This document shows, in pieces, positions 51,305 to 62,850 of a stretch of 64,000 nt of DNA. The notes beneath the pieces are model-generated. The model worked only from the letters and a program-made list of their open reading frames with translations. It was not told where the DNA came from and made no database searches. The position numbers were made by a program, and so were the translations under genes. Source of the stretch: Unio delphinus (taxonomy: Eukaryota; Mollusca; Bivalvia; Unionida; Unionidae); the NCBI GenBank assembly GCA_029339505.1, contig JAQISU010000058.1:558001-622000 (forward strand). The letters are read 5' to 3'. Within the stretch, counting starts at the first letter, position 1. Each line of letters opens with the position of its first letter.

Positions 51305-51587
51305 GCATACCAGGGTGCGGCGATGTGGAATGAATTGCCTATTGATATTAGACACGGTGGTACCTTTTAAGAGTGCTCTTAAAAATCACCTTTTTCGACT
51401 GTAGGAACAAACTTAGAGAACTAATAATGTTGTGTAACATATGTTTTCAGCATGTTTTTGTTTTCCTATTTCATGGTTTTTGTTATTTGTTTTTCTGTAG
51501 TGTAGTCATATCATCATATTTGATGCAACGCGCTTAGAGCTTCTAAAGATTAGGCGTTTTTACAAAGTCCTCATTATTATTATTTAT
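51305..51587 (+). mobile_element. LINE 3' end with ORF2 C-terminus
   Basis: The last ORF2 codons are visible: MWNELPIDIR, then after a frameshift FKSALKNHLFRL and a stop. This is the standard tail of many LINE proteins. The 3' untranslated part has CGCTTAGAGCTTCTAAAGAT and ends in an ATT repeat. It is the same family as the element at 60128-60674. Confidence 0.83.
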
Positions 51588-52577
51588 CTTGCACTAAACA
51601 CGAGCACGTAATTTACGCCAGTAACGATAAAGCATGTCACCGTCACATTACTTCTTGCATTGGTATATTAGTAATGGAGTTATATATCATGATAAAGTTT
51701 CATGATTCTAGCAAAATCAGTGCCAAAAGATTAATATCAAACACACAAATCAAGTCAACGAAGCGTAAAATATAGGTGATAATAACAAACTTTTGAAATA
51801 CGGGCTCATGAAAATGTATCGCCTTATCAAGATCAATAACTCTTAATAATACACTTAGACTGATAGGATTTATTTATTTAAATCAATTGCTGGAATTAGT
51901 GTTCAAAAATACTTTAGGACTAAATCGCTATTTTGGGATAATTTTTAATTAATGTATATACATTATTGGATTATATCATTGTGATACGACAAGGCTGTTA
52001 GGACATTAACTGTGACAGGGCAAATTTCTAGCGATCTATTTTGAACACATTAGCTGAGACCAGAGTACCATTAATTAAATTTCAAGAGAATGGAAGCGAA
52101 TCAATTGTCACACTGCCATGTCGGATTGTCATTTCGAGGAGAGAATGCTCTCCTAGTTAAAGCAACTGTTTGGACAGCAGCCAGACGGACTATTAGGGGC
52201 ACGGTAAATGCTATTATCATGGTAAAGCTGTCACAATTGAAAAGCTGCAGAAACTCTGTAATTATCAAACTACCAGGTCAAGCCGACCCCGATATTTGGC
52301 GCCACTGAGGAAGGGACCGCGAGATTTAAGTCACTGGTAACCAGTCTCGCTAGTTAAGCGGGCGTGTTCTCACCCAAAATTTCCTAGGTTTTATATCGCC
52401 TCATTGGAAATTTTAATCAGTCTAAGCTTGTTCTGCAAGAGGGAAAAAACAGTGGAGACTCCGAGGAATTAGCAAGAAGTTCGCTCGTAAAAACGTGTTG
52501 TCCAAGCAATCCGACGAACTGTTTTGGATCGACGTTTGCAGCAAAGGTAGTGTGACAATTCCATGTAATTTTTGATG

Positions 52578-52579
<2 letters not shown>
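51588..52579. other. No gene supported
   Basis: A TGGCGCC word at about 52298 resembles a retroviral primer-binding site, but no LTR boundary or gag could be shown. Otherwise AT-rich. Confidence 0.45.

Positions 52580-52649
<70 letters not shown>
52580..52649. repeat. (TA)n microsatellite
   Basis: About 35 TA units. Confidence 0.97.
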
Positions 52650-52650
<1 letters not shown>

Positions 52651-53984
52651 GTTTTTTTCTGAAATTATTTGTATTTGCATGAATTTTGTCTATCACAATC
52701 GTATAATAATGTACTTTTTGAAGTATCACGATGCTGAGTTATGCATAGGAAATCGTACATTAATCTTTAGATCAGTTTGACGAATTGTTTAATTTTTGTT
52801 GTCGTCTTTGCATTAAAATTAGGTTTTACAAATTGAATGCAATACTTTACTGAATATGATTATAAGAATTCATGTGACTTCATCTAATTTAGAAGATGTC
52901 ATGTATCATTTAGAGTGTGAAATGAAGTAACTGATTGCAAATGTATCTCATTTATTCGATGTGTACCTTGTGGCGAGCTTAGAACCGCTAGGTCTCGTGT
53001 GGTTTGTATTATTGAGTGATGTTAATGCGTGAAGAATTAGTCATTTAACTAGGGTCATTATAGGACATGAGGGGACGATTGATATTGTTAGCATCTGTGT
53101 AGCACTGATAGAAATATCTGATAACGAGCAGGCGTATTGTAAATCCCCGGTTATCATAAATAACAGGACATTTAGGGTATCTTTATTTATATTTATTAAA
53201 AAGGGAGAAAATAGGCTTGGGAGTACAATCTGAGACGGCAAAATCTGAACAGTGGAATGCTATGACGTAATCGTGCTACTTATAAATAATGAGTATCCTG
53301 GGACGGATTGTTGAGTGTGGAATCCGGATATCCAGGCGTCTGAATAGCTACATTGGAAGTCGAGCAAAATGAAGAACAGGTTATGAAATTATACAAGACG
53401 TTGACTTCGATTGTTCACTCGATCCTATGATGAACTAAATTTTCAGTAAACAGATCAGCTATTTATTTGAATCCATCTATGCTTTCTTTTGTAATTCACG
53501 AATGTTGTGTTTCTAAAAGCTGAGCTATTTTGATGTAACTACTTCAGATAGTTGTGTTATGTAATTGATTAAATTGTTTGTTTACCTGTACGGGGGCTCG
53601 TGTTAGTTTGTTCTATATATCTGCTCAGATGTCTATATATATTTCCATCTATACGTTTCACCACTTATATTTACTCGAACCGAGCAATTACATCGAGGGC
53701 AGTCATCTCCTAGATACCGAGTACAGAAAGAGGTAGGATATATAACAGCAGTATATAGGCCACCCCGTAACATTAATACTTTGTCAAGCTAATGGTACAT
53801 CAGTTCATTCAAGATTCAAATTCATTCGGAACTCCATGGTAATTTATTTTGAATGATCTATACCTTTGAATGTGTGATATATTTGGACTAATTGCGATTT
53901 AATTCACAAGATAGTAAGTTGTTTTTTAATTTTTGATTACTTTACATTCTAGGGAAAACAATTATTTGTTGAATGTTACAAACG
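52650..53984. other. No feature recognised
   Basis: AT-rich sequence with a slightly GC-richer patch at 53280-53780. No terminal repeats or ORFs that I can defend. Confidence 0.45.
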
Positions 53985-54092
<108 letters not shown>

Positions 54093-54169
54093 CTTACTGA
54101 GTGTACGACCGTAGAGTCGTAACAACACATGTTAAAAGTTTGCTACTTGTTATTTAACCCACTACCAAA

Positions 54170-56590
54170 TAATGCCTAGGATTGAGACGAATGGACGGTT
54201 GATGTGCACTGAGGCTGCTTATGTTGTTTGTTCTTCGTTACGACCAGGACCTCTCTAGTCATTCGAAGTTTGGAGAGGCTGGTTCTCTTCTGAGTTGGAC
54301 ATCTCCATGAGGGTTCATGGCACATGCTTTTCTTGGTTGCGTCATCAGCTCTACAGCTGCTGTCCTACTTGCTAGATTCGCACAACCTGGACCCTTTGTG
54401 CAGCGACTCGATGCTTACTGTTTGCTCCCAGAAATCATGGTTTATGTGGAATGATTTCAATGCAGCTTTCAGATAGTCTTTGAAGCATTTCGTCTGACCC
54501 TTGTGGGATCACTGTCCCTGTTGTAGCTCGCCATAGAAGGTCTCTTAGGCAGCATGTGGTCTGCCATGCGTACAACATGTCCCGCACAGTGTACCTGGCA
54601 CTGCATCAGCATGGTGTGGTTGCTGGAGAGTGAGTACGTTAGTGTCTGGACACATCTCCTGCCACTTAATGTTGAGGATGTTCCTGAGACTTGAGGAGTG
54701 AACGCGATTCAGGTTCATTGTATGGCGTTTGTACAACGTCCGCGTTTCATATGTGTAAAGTAATGTGGATAGCGCAACAGCCCTGTTAACCTTTAGAATC
54801 GTCTGCATGCTGATGCCTCTTCTATTTCGTTCGTTGGCATACAGATTGCTGAAAGTAGCGCAGGCTCTGGCAATGCGAAGGTTCACCTCGACGTCAATAG
54901 CGACGTTCTGTGACCGTATGCTGCCAAGTTAGGTGAAACGTTTCACTAAGTTTAGTTTTTGGCTGTTGACGGTGATGTTGGGTTCAACTGGATGTTGGTT
55001 GGGGCTTTGCAGGGGCCGTCTGATGCAGAACAATAGTCTTATTGCAACTGATGGTGAAACAGAAGCTTGTACAGGAGCTAGAGAACTTGTCGAACGCTGC
55101 ATTCCATGTCGGCTTCTGATACTGCATTGAGGTCGTAGTCATCAGCAAATAAGAAATCCCTGATGGTGTCTGTCATAACCATGGTTTTCGCTTCCAGCCT
55201 CCTGTGATTGCATAGATGTCCATATGTACGGTACCTGATGCCAACTCGAACGTCTCTGTCTAGTAAAGCTTTAGTTATCATGGCGAAGACCTCTAGACTG
55301 AAGAGTGGCTGTGCCAGAACACCCCCCTGCTTCACGCCATTGGTTAATGATAATGGCTCAGATGTATCTCCATTGCCCTGGACTCGTGCCTGCATGCCAT
55401 TATGAAAAAGCAGTAACCCCCATGTTGTTGGCCTCATGTTCTTTTTGTAATCTTCACTGGCATTCTGGCGGTAGTACCTGGTCAATATGTGTAATGAGGC
55501 GGTTCAGTAGAATTCTGGGTATTATCTTTCCGGCAATTGAGAGTAAGAATATACCCCGGTGGTTTTCGCAGGCAGGATCTTCCCTTGCTGCAACATCAGT
55601 AAAAACTGTTGGTGATCCTTTCTATCAGGGTGGTGCACCTTTCCTTGTAGACTTCAGCTGGGATGGAGTCTTAACCACTTAGGGCCGACGATTGATGGCG
55701 TTATCATTGATAGATTAATGGAGATTCAAGACGCTGTCAAAGTGTTCAGCCCATCGTTGACGAATCCTCTCTTTTTCAGCAATTAGTGTGTACCCGTTTT
55801 CGCTGAGAAGGGGGGATGATCCAGAGGATGGTGGTCCATACTCTTCTTTCAGAGCATTGTAGAAGTTCTTCATGTCATACTGTTCTGAGTATCACTGGAT
55901 CTCATCAGCTATTGTTCCTCCATATCAGTGGTGAACGACCATAATGACCTGAGCCGCCTGTGTGCAGGTTTGCGGTTACGGCTCCAGTGTACTTACACCT
56001 GCCGCTTCGTCCCTGAATGTCGCCACATGACTTAAGGGGGTGATGAAATGTGATAGCTGGATGACACGAATGTCTTGCACTGTAACTTTGTTTTAAGTGA
56101 GGAAGAGTTGCGCATTTCGTCCACCTCACTCTCTCGCCCAAAACCATCTGGGTCAAGCAGCAAGACAGTGTCGAGACGGCCGGTTATAGAGTTGAGTGTA
56201 GTTGTTGACCAGGACGTCCCAAGTGTCTTGTCCTGCTAGGAATCGCCTTTATGTCCGTTGACCAGCTGGTGGTTCCTCCACGCAGGCTGCCGAATACAGT
56301 CTTCACATGTTAGGTAGACCAAACCTAACTCAATGAGGGTTTAAGACACGTCGGCTAACCTCAGCCTGGTTTACCAGGTAAATTGATGGCGTTTTACGGA
56401 ATATGGCCGCTACGGATGCCACAGCTTCTTGGAGACACAGATAAGAGCTCAGTGCAAAGTGGGGACCAAAGGTGGGCGAGGTACCCTCTAAGAAGTACGA
56501 CTGCATAGCCAGCCAGAGGTGTGACCACCTCCCATGACACCCCATACACCCTGAGGCTGCACATATATACAGTATGTTGTACATACTGGT
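54170..56590 (-). mobile_element. Decayed LINE, 5' leader joined to RT by internal deletion
   Basis: On the minus strand from about 56590 there is a GC-richer leader without long ORFs. It ends near 55925 and passes directly into the linker before RT (MKNFYNALKEEYGPP, PLLSENGYTLIAEKERI, RQRWAEHFDSVLN, 55880-55720). RT follows: block B NGVKQGGVLAQPLFS (about 55345-55300), then RTYGHLCNHRRL, block C DFLFADDYDLNA (about 55155-55120), and the thumb (NRRGISMQTILKVNRAVALS, LNIKWQEMCPDTNVLTL, 54820-54640). The 3' end is at about 54170. The endonuclease expected between leader and linker is missing. It is the same family as the fragment at 11005-12505, which carries the endonuclease and linker. Numerous stops and frameshifts make it dead. 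Confidence 0.85.
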
Positions 56591-56999
56591 ACAGAAGCTA
56601 ACGCCAATTCAGAGGCGGTACAGCAGCTCTTGTCTGGTCGTCGAGCCGAAGTAAACTACATAATGTCTGTTTAAACCCTATGTTTGCTCGATTGAAGGTC
56701 TTTACACGCACGAAGAGCAGATTCATGTAATTATTGGAGGCTTGGTAGAATATGTTGGACACGCCATAAAACATACAATTTAACATTTATATTACTCACA
56801 CAGAGTTTTAGTAAGCGCTGAAATGAACACTTTTGTATGACAAAAGATGTCACTTCAAACAAAAAGGATTCGCGATTCATTTATTTCTCGTAAGCATACC
56901 ATTATCGTATAGAATAATAACAATGAAAATTAATTTGAATGCTGGCCTTTTTCAACTAATTCAAACGCTGAATTTGACACAGAAGTCGTACAGTTTGGG
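56591..56999. other. No feature recognised
   Basis: AT-rich sequence between the LINE and the hAT fragment. Confidence 0.5.
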
Positions 57000-57750
57000 A
57001 CGAGGCTAGGCTCGAGCTCGAGGCTCGATAATTTTGGAGCATTTTAGGGGGCAAGAAACTCGAGGTCGAAGCTTCGAGCTTACGCCTAGAAAAATATGGG
57101 ACCGAATAAACCCGTGCGATAATTAATTGACTTTGGGAATAAGAGGCTTTACAGATTCACACGGCCTACGCTTCCCCATGTATTGGTTGACCAGTGAGCG
57201 GTCGTTGCCTTGCAATGGTCATCGCTGGGGGCTCCTAGGATAATAATTCCGACTATTATGATTGCGGCTGACGGGGAGAGGGGTTTTTCCACTTCTGCAA
57301 GCGAGAGAACCGGTGAATTTCTCAAGCGTTTGGCCTGACAATGAGTGGTGCTGGAGGGGCAGTAGGCGCACAGCGGACTCCCGAGGGATTTCTTTTAAAC
57401 TGATTTTTGAACAGTTCAAACAACATAAACGTGTTATCAGCAATTTTTCATATTGTATCTGCTCTTTGTATGTTTATTTTTACTTATATTTTATATCTAA
57501 AGCAGTAGCGATGTCAAAAAATAAGATATCGGCTGTTTGGACTTATTTTAACAAGCTCGATAAGGATAATTTCGCAGCTTGCAATGAATGTAAGCAGACA
57601 ATTTCTTGTCCACAAGGAAACACTTCAACAATGCGTCGACATCTGCTTAGCATTCATCAAATTCATCACTACTCAAGCTCGAAAGCTCGAAAGAAATTAT
57701 CGAGCTCGAGATCGCACGAGCTTCAAATCCCGAGCTTTCCTATACTCTAA
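57000..57750 (+). mobile_element. hAT-like transposon remnant with BED-finger ORF
   Basis: The ORF from 57511 to 57750 (79 codons) starts MSKNKISAVWTYFNKL. It has a BED zinc finger with Trp10, Phe13, Cys24, Cys27, His44 and His49 and the TSTMRRHL helix typical of hAT transposases. BED fingers bind the transposon ends. The rest of the transposase (RNaseH core, dimerisation domain) is missing. After the finger the frame runs straight into clustered GAGCTCGA/CTCGAAAG words (57672-57735). Similar words cluster at 57008-57090. I read these as subterminal repeats of the left and right ends, so this looks like an internally deleted hAT element. No clear terminal inverted repeat was found. Confidence 0.75.
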
Positions 57751-57842
57751 TTTCGTAACTGTTTTATATATAAACAACTATTCTCTTATCAGCCATGCTA
57801 CGTACTTGTTTTGCAATATTTGTAGACCTTGGTCTTTGTCAC

Positions 57843-57908
57843 CTAATTAGTAATTCACTTAATTAGTAATTCACTTAATCAGTAATTCACTTAATTAGTA
57901 ATTCACTT
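57843..57908. repeat. 16-bp tandem repeat, four copies
   Basis: The unit is AATTAGTAATTCACTT. Confidence 0.93.
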
Positions 57909-59889
57909 TGAATTTTCTAACACTTAAAGTGATGTAAGTAAACTTTCAAAAAATTCACAGGGGAAATACATATACGATAGTATTCATGAAAACAGCTAAT
58001 TGCGATATTTATATGAAAACAAAAAACATGTACTAATTTATAGTTAATACACTAATATATTGAATGTGGGTGCCCTTATTGATGTCACACTGCAATAATT
58101 AATTAACTGTATCTAACAATTATCATCAAGCAAAATAAACGGTATAACGTCTGACCTAGTCTCTCTTACAACTTGGATTAGTTGGTTCAAACAAGACATG
58201 TAGCTCCTTAATCCAGTCAGCAATACATAAAACATGTTATGATATTGATATCGGCATTCTTCATTTACATGCTGTTCACATACCAGAGTACAAAGAGGAA
58301 ATGTCGAGGTATCACGTGCGTTACTACCTTTGACACCGTACACCCAATATTTGCTTTCAAAAATACAAATACATCACTATGCTTTTATTAATATACAAGT
58401 TGCCAACGTTTAAAGTTGAAGCATTTTATATTCATATCTGAGTTCAATATTTTTCGAATATTTTGTAAGGTCTTGACATTTACGTGGAATGGATTTAGAC
58501 GTTTATGCACAGAAGATTTAGACATTTACACAGACGATTTAGACGTTTACACAGAGAAAATGTCTCCACATTTACACAAAAATGATTCATGCCGAAAATA
58601 ACATAGATTCCTTAAACCGCTGAGTTCATTCCAGCTATACAGCAGTTTCTATTCAGGGCTTGTCTGCTGAAAAATACATCTGAATGCCAAAACATTGTTG
58701 GAAAATATACTATGACTTGAGGATATTCAATGCATATTGCATTTTCCCCATTATTTTCGAGACTATTTATGTTACCTAAAAACCAGAGCGTTCTTTAGAC
58801 GTCTGCATGTTAATATGTGAATACCGGATATAAACGACCGTAAATCGAGTACTTTTTGCTTGCGATCAGAGACCCCAGCTGACGTAAGAAATAGCATTGA
58901 GATGCGATCTTGTAAGAACACACCTTAACTCGAATAAGATATCTTCTGTAAATGTACTGGAAGAGGAAAGTGAAATCCCCCAACTGTCATACTTTCAACC
59001 CTCACCCAATCACTAAAATAAATAGAATTGAATAGATAAGTTGATAAGAGTGATCCAAATTGCAAATATTATTTCTTTTTCCGAATAAAAATGAAATGCC
59101 TTTATAACAAAATGACACGAATACTGATTTAATACTGCTTGATACATAACATTGTTTGACTAAATTAATTAATTTTAATCTATTTTCTCTTGTCTCTTAT
59201 TTGCCTATTGAATACAAACACTTAAACACATAGCACTAGCACAACTTGTTCTACAAGAAAAATCATATGCAGTGAAACAATTTAAACAGCCTATGTAAGA
59301 CATCACCAAATGTTGTCATATTTGGTTTAGTGTCGTTTCAAAAGAGATCAAAGGCCCAAATAAAATCATGAAACATAGTTCATCAGTGAATGAGCAGGTT
59401 CGACACAATTGACTGTTTTTATTGTGTTTTTGTACCGAGAAATCTAGTCTAAAGTCTAAATATCGGGTCTCAACAAAAGAACCATCATTATTGAAGCCTC
59501 TTTGTTGCCATGACCAAACAAATACACTTTACATTCTTCTCTCGTTACACAAGAAATATGTTTGGACAAACGTGGAAACAAAATCGGCATTACACTGGCA
59601 ACTGGTGTAATTTAGGGTCGGCAAATATAAACATACTGTTACTACTCTATTACGACTTAATGGTCTTCCATTAACAGAAAAGACCAAAAAGCTTCAATAT
59701 TTGTTAACATTCAACAGTGAATTCTTTTCCTCGAATAAAAATTATAAAACGTAGAATGAACGTAACGGTATTAGGAATTACAGTCTAAATAATCCCAGAA
59801 TTTCTAACATCTCCTACTGTTTAAAGTTCTAAATAAACTTTAGTGGTATTCCAAAATAACTCACATGTTTGGAGTGTTGATGTGCGTGC

Positions 59890-59890
<1 letters not shown>
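57909..59890. other. No gene; small repeat at 58490-58560
   Basis: At 58490-58560 GATTTAGACGTTTACACAGA-like units occur three times. The rest is AT-rich without a supported feature. Confidence 0.5.

Positions 59891-59934
<44 letters not shown>
59891..59934. repeat. (TAA)n microsatellite
   Basis: About 14 TAA units. Confidence 0.97.
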
Positions 59935-59935
<1 letters not shown>

Positions 59936-60127
59936 AGCTGAGTCTTACTCAGACCTTAAATACGAGTGAATAATTTCTAGATTAACAAGATTATATAGAC
60001 CTTTACTTGACTTCAGGTCACAATTAACTTCTTCTTTTCTAAAAATACACCCAATGAAACATTTAATCCTGGTGGATGCAATTGTTTATAATACAACATC
60101 TTAGGTATAATTAGAAGATATATACAC

Positions 60128-60616
60128 AGTTGCTCGGATAATCCTTAGAGTACCACAATTAGACACAACTCCCCCGCTACTCTGTACCCTACACTGTATA
60201 TCTATTCCATCCAGAAACAAACACAACATTTTATCTCTGTGCATCGTTTCAGTGACGGACTCCAGTCCAACATACATATCTGGCTCCACCCATGTGTACA
60301 CAACATCAAGATACTTACGCTTCTCGTCTGACAATAGTATAGACATTAGACCCACTTTGAAAACGAAGTCATATGAACAACGATCTATTGCACACCTGTG
60401 TTCAGTAACGTGGAACGAATCAGACACATTGATCCTTTTCTTAAACTTAATGACCTAATAATGTTTCCTATCTTAAATATTTTCAGCATCTTTTTATGTT
60501 TTATAATTTCATGGTGTTTGTTTTGTTTTATAGTCATGTAATTATATATGTTGTAAAGCGCTTAGAACTTCAAAAGATTGGGCGCTATAAAATGTCCTCA
60601 TCATCATTATTATTAT

Positions 60617-60674
<58 letters not shown>
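60128..60674 (+). mobile_element. LINE 3' end with ORF2 C-terminus and ATT/AGT tail
   Basis: On the plus strand the ORF2 end can be followed as ILRVPQLDTTPPLL-like, then SPTYISGSTHVYTTSRYLRF, DNSIDIRPTLKTKSYEQRS and VTWNESDT (about 60150-60455). The 3' untranslated part with AAGCGCTTAGAACTTCAAAA is shared with the copy at 51305. It ends in ATT units that become a long AGT microsatellite (60617-60674). A 108-codon minus-strand ORF here is its complement. Confidence 0.78.
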
Positions 60675-60675
<1 letters not shown>

Positions 60676-60991
60676 CAATTATAATATTAAAGGTGGTAAA
60701 CAACAGATAGACCCGGCATTTCATGGGTAATTCCCAAGGTCCAGGACTCAAATTAAGACAACATCAATAATGCAGGTCAGGTAGAAAATGAGCATGGTTA
60801 TGGACAATATCAAATACAAAATACAACTACCCATAGCCTATAATAAATTTTGTAAAAAAAAACAAGCAAGCAATGCAGATTAAATAAATATAACACCATA
60901 TGTTCTTACATTATCTAACAGAAAGTAGACCAATCACAATGTTTTGTAAATATTAACAAAACATATAATTATCTAAGTTATAAAATGAATG
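60675..60991. other. No feature recognised
   Basis: AT-rich sequence between the LINE tail and the foldback element. Confidence 0.5.
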
Positions 60992-61214
60992 TTTAAGCAG
61001 CAGAGAGGGTGAACAGACCACGATTTCAAGCAAAAATAAGGCTTCCAGATCACGTTTTCGAACAAAATATGGCCTATAGATAACGTTTTCGAACAAAATA
61101 TCAGGTTTCCAACAAATCTCATTTAACCAAAAAAAAGTCTCCATTTTTGCAAAAACGGAGATTTTACGATTTTGCTCGCAACGATTTGGTCATACACCCT
61201 CTCTGCTGCTAAAG
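60992..61214. mobile_element. Foldback/MITE-like element, about 220 bp
   Basis: The left end (TTTAAGCAGCAGAGAGGGTG) and the reverse complement of the right end (TTTAGCAGCAGAGAGGGTG) match over about 20 bases, and then at lower identity for about 25 more. Inside are three related 31-bp units containing TTTGTTCGAAAACG on the minus strand, and a hairpin CTCCATTTTTGC/GCAAAAACGGAG. No convincing target duplication. It lies 77 bp beyond the stop of the 447-aa ORF. Confidence 0.6.
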
Positions 61215-61291
61215 TTTTCAGTTCTGGGTTAACAAAAATAATAAAATGATTTTAACCGAATATTTGATCAAGTCTTTAGGACGAAAATCAT

Positions 61292-62635
61292 TTATGATTT
61301 CACAAACAGACTAATCGCTAACACCTCTTCTTGTAAATCAATCAGATTATTTGACTGGTCGGTGAGTTTGAAATTAATTCTGGTTAATGAATTATTATGG
61401 CATCGCATATAGACAGGATTAATTGGGTTTTCAATAATTAGGAATCCTGGAGGAGCTGTTGGTGCAAATGAATAAAGAATATATCCTTGCTGAGCTTGAT
61501 TTGATCGTTCGAGATTAATTTGATAGCTTCCTTCGATAACATCACACACTAAATTAAGTGCAATCACCGTTGAAATATTCACGTTGAACGGAGCGATATG
61601 CCTACCACCATCATCTGGATCATTATTATGTTTGAGGAGGACAGTTGAGTCTGATTTTTGTAGTGCTTTGATATCGGTTTTAACAATTTTTGCTAATTCA
61701 TCAGCGTTGTATTTCGGAAACTTGAAATTACGCAGATTGTCTTCTGTGATATTGTAATCGGTTAGGAATCGTTGTTTATTGTCGCTGTTGTCATTAATTA
61801 TTGTTTGAATAATTAGTTCATAGATATATTTCATGTCCGATATAAGCTGATTTATTATTTCAACGTGTTTTTGCGATCTTGTTTTCCGTAGTTGTTCTAG
61901 TTGTGTGTCATATAATTGTTTAATCTCATTAAAATAACCACGGACGTCAGTTAGCGTAAATGAAATAGTAACAGATGAGTCGGTTGTTCTTTTAATGATA
62001 AAATCCCATTGCAATGTGTCTTTGTTGGTGAATATAAATCTATCGGCGATTCTTCCTTTTCTTATATCAGATAAATTATCTTGATAACTGGGATTGATTT
62101 CATGATATGATTGTACATCCGTGGTTAAGTCGGTGGTGGATTTTTCAGGTGGTTTTTCAGGCCATCCTAGTACGGTTCTAATAGAACTTTGATAGATATC
62201 TACGACGTATCCTTCTGTGCTTATCTCAATTGCGGATGATAGTGTCGGCTCATGAACTGTTATAGCGATTTTTGATTCTTTTCCAGTAATCGATTTTATT
62301 CTACGCGCGAATTCATTATTGATTTGTTCGATTTGGTATGACCCTGTTGGTATCGAAACGACGTTCCAGTCTGGAGTTCCGTCGGGTTTATTCTTATTTG
62401 CAAACACTAAAGAGTTATTCGGTTGTTGACCACCAAATGGTTTTGATCTAATATTAGGCCAACTGTGATATACTCGTAGTTTTGCAAGCGCGATTTCACT
62501 CACAGGAACCGGAGAGGGGAAATTCACACTAAACTCGGGTTCCGTTGATGTAATTGATATCATACTCGTTTGTACTGGTTTCGTGTTCTCCACTATTTGT
62601 TGAAGTAATTCCTGCTGTGTCGTCATTATACTCAT
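61292..62635 (-). CDS. 447-aa virus-like element protein, probable capsid-type (family by motif memory)
   Basis: This is an intronless ORF with ATG at 62635; a second Met lies at codon 4. Near residues 30-65 is a stretch with ISITSTEPEFSVNFPSPVPV and ALAKLRVYHSWPNI. IPTGSYQIEQIN follows at about 105 and VLGWP at about 155. The C-terminus has NISTVIALNLVCDVIEGSY, a PPGFLIIENPINPVYM strand pair and a final INFKLTDQSNNLIDLQEEVL. That order (ALxxLxxYxSxPNI, IPxGSYxIxxIN, LGx, CxxIxGSY, PPGxxII, DQxxNxIDxxxE) is the pattern of a protein family that I remember from many invertebrate genomes in virus-like gene clusters, where a structural, jelly-roll-like role is suspected. Between the two conserved parts lies a long mainly helical segment (about 190-340). 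Function is inference; no annotation was checked. Confidence 0.6.
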   Translation of the reverse strand: MSIMTTQQELLQQIVENTKPVQTSMISITSTEPEFSVNFPSPVPVSEIALAKLRVYHSWPNIRSKPFGGQQPNNSLVFANKNKPDGTPDWNVVSIPTGSYQIEQINNEFARRIKSITGKESKIAITVHEPTLSSAIEISTEGYVVDIYQSSIRTVLGWPEKPPEKSTTDLTTDVQSYHEINPSYQDNLSDIRKGRIADRFIFTNKDTLQWDFIIKRTTDSSVTISFTLTDVRGYFNEIKQLYDTQLEQLRKTRSQKHVEIINQLISDMKYIYELIIQTIINDNSDNKQRFLTDYNITEDNLRNFKFPKYNADELAKIVKTDIKALQKSDSTVLLKHNNDPDDGGRHIAPFNVNISTVIALNLVCDVIEGSYQINLERSNQAQQGYILYSFAPTAPPGFLIIENPINPVYMRCHNNSLTRINFKLTDQSNNLIDLQEEVLAISLFVKS

Positions 62636-62850
62636 GATTTATTTCTAATTTTGGTATCGAGGAATCATAAATACTGACCATCACTGAGAATTCACAATCT
62701 GGTAATGTTGATATTATTGAGATCATTTTGTTTTTTGGGTTCGTGTTTTCTGATTCCATCGGTGTTGTCATTGTTATTATACTCATGTTGTCGCTCTAAT
62801 TTCGATATCGCGGAATCAAAAATACTGACCATCGCTGAGAATTCACTATC
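62521..62850. repeat. Tandem duplication across two overlapping reading frames
   Basis: A unit of about 151-160 bp is present twice and the start of a third is visible. ATACTGACCATC-CTGAGAATTCAC occurs at about 62671 and 62822. TCGTGTT occurs at 62581 and 62741. TTATACTCATG occurs at about 62626 and 62777. The unit spans the end of the 182-aa gene and the start of the 447-aa gene. Confidence 0.85.

Noticed and set aside
52290..52330. TGGCGCC word resembling a retroviral primer-binding site
   Set aside because: No LTR ends, no polypurine tract and no gag or pol frame were found nearby.
60101..60427. 108-codon minus-strand ORF that looked protein-like
   Set aside because: The plus strand carries the C-terminal coding sequence and 3' end of a LINE, so the ORF is its complement.
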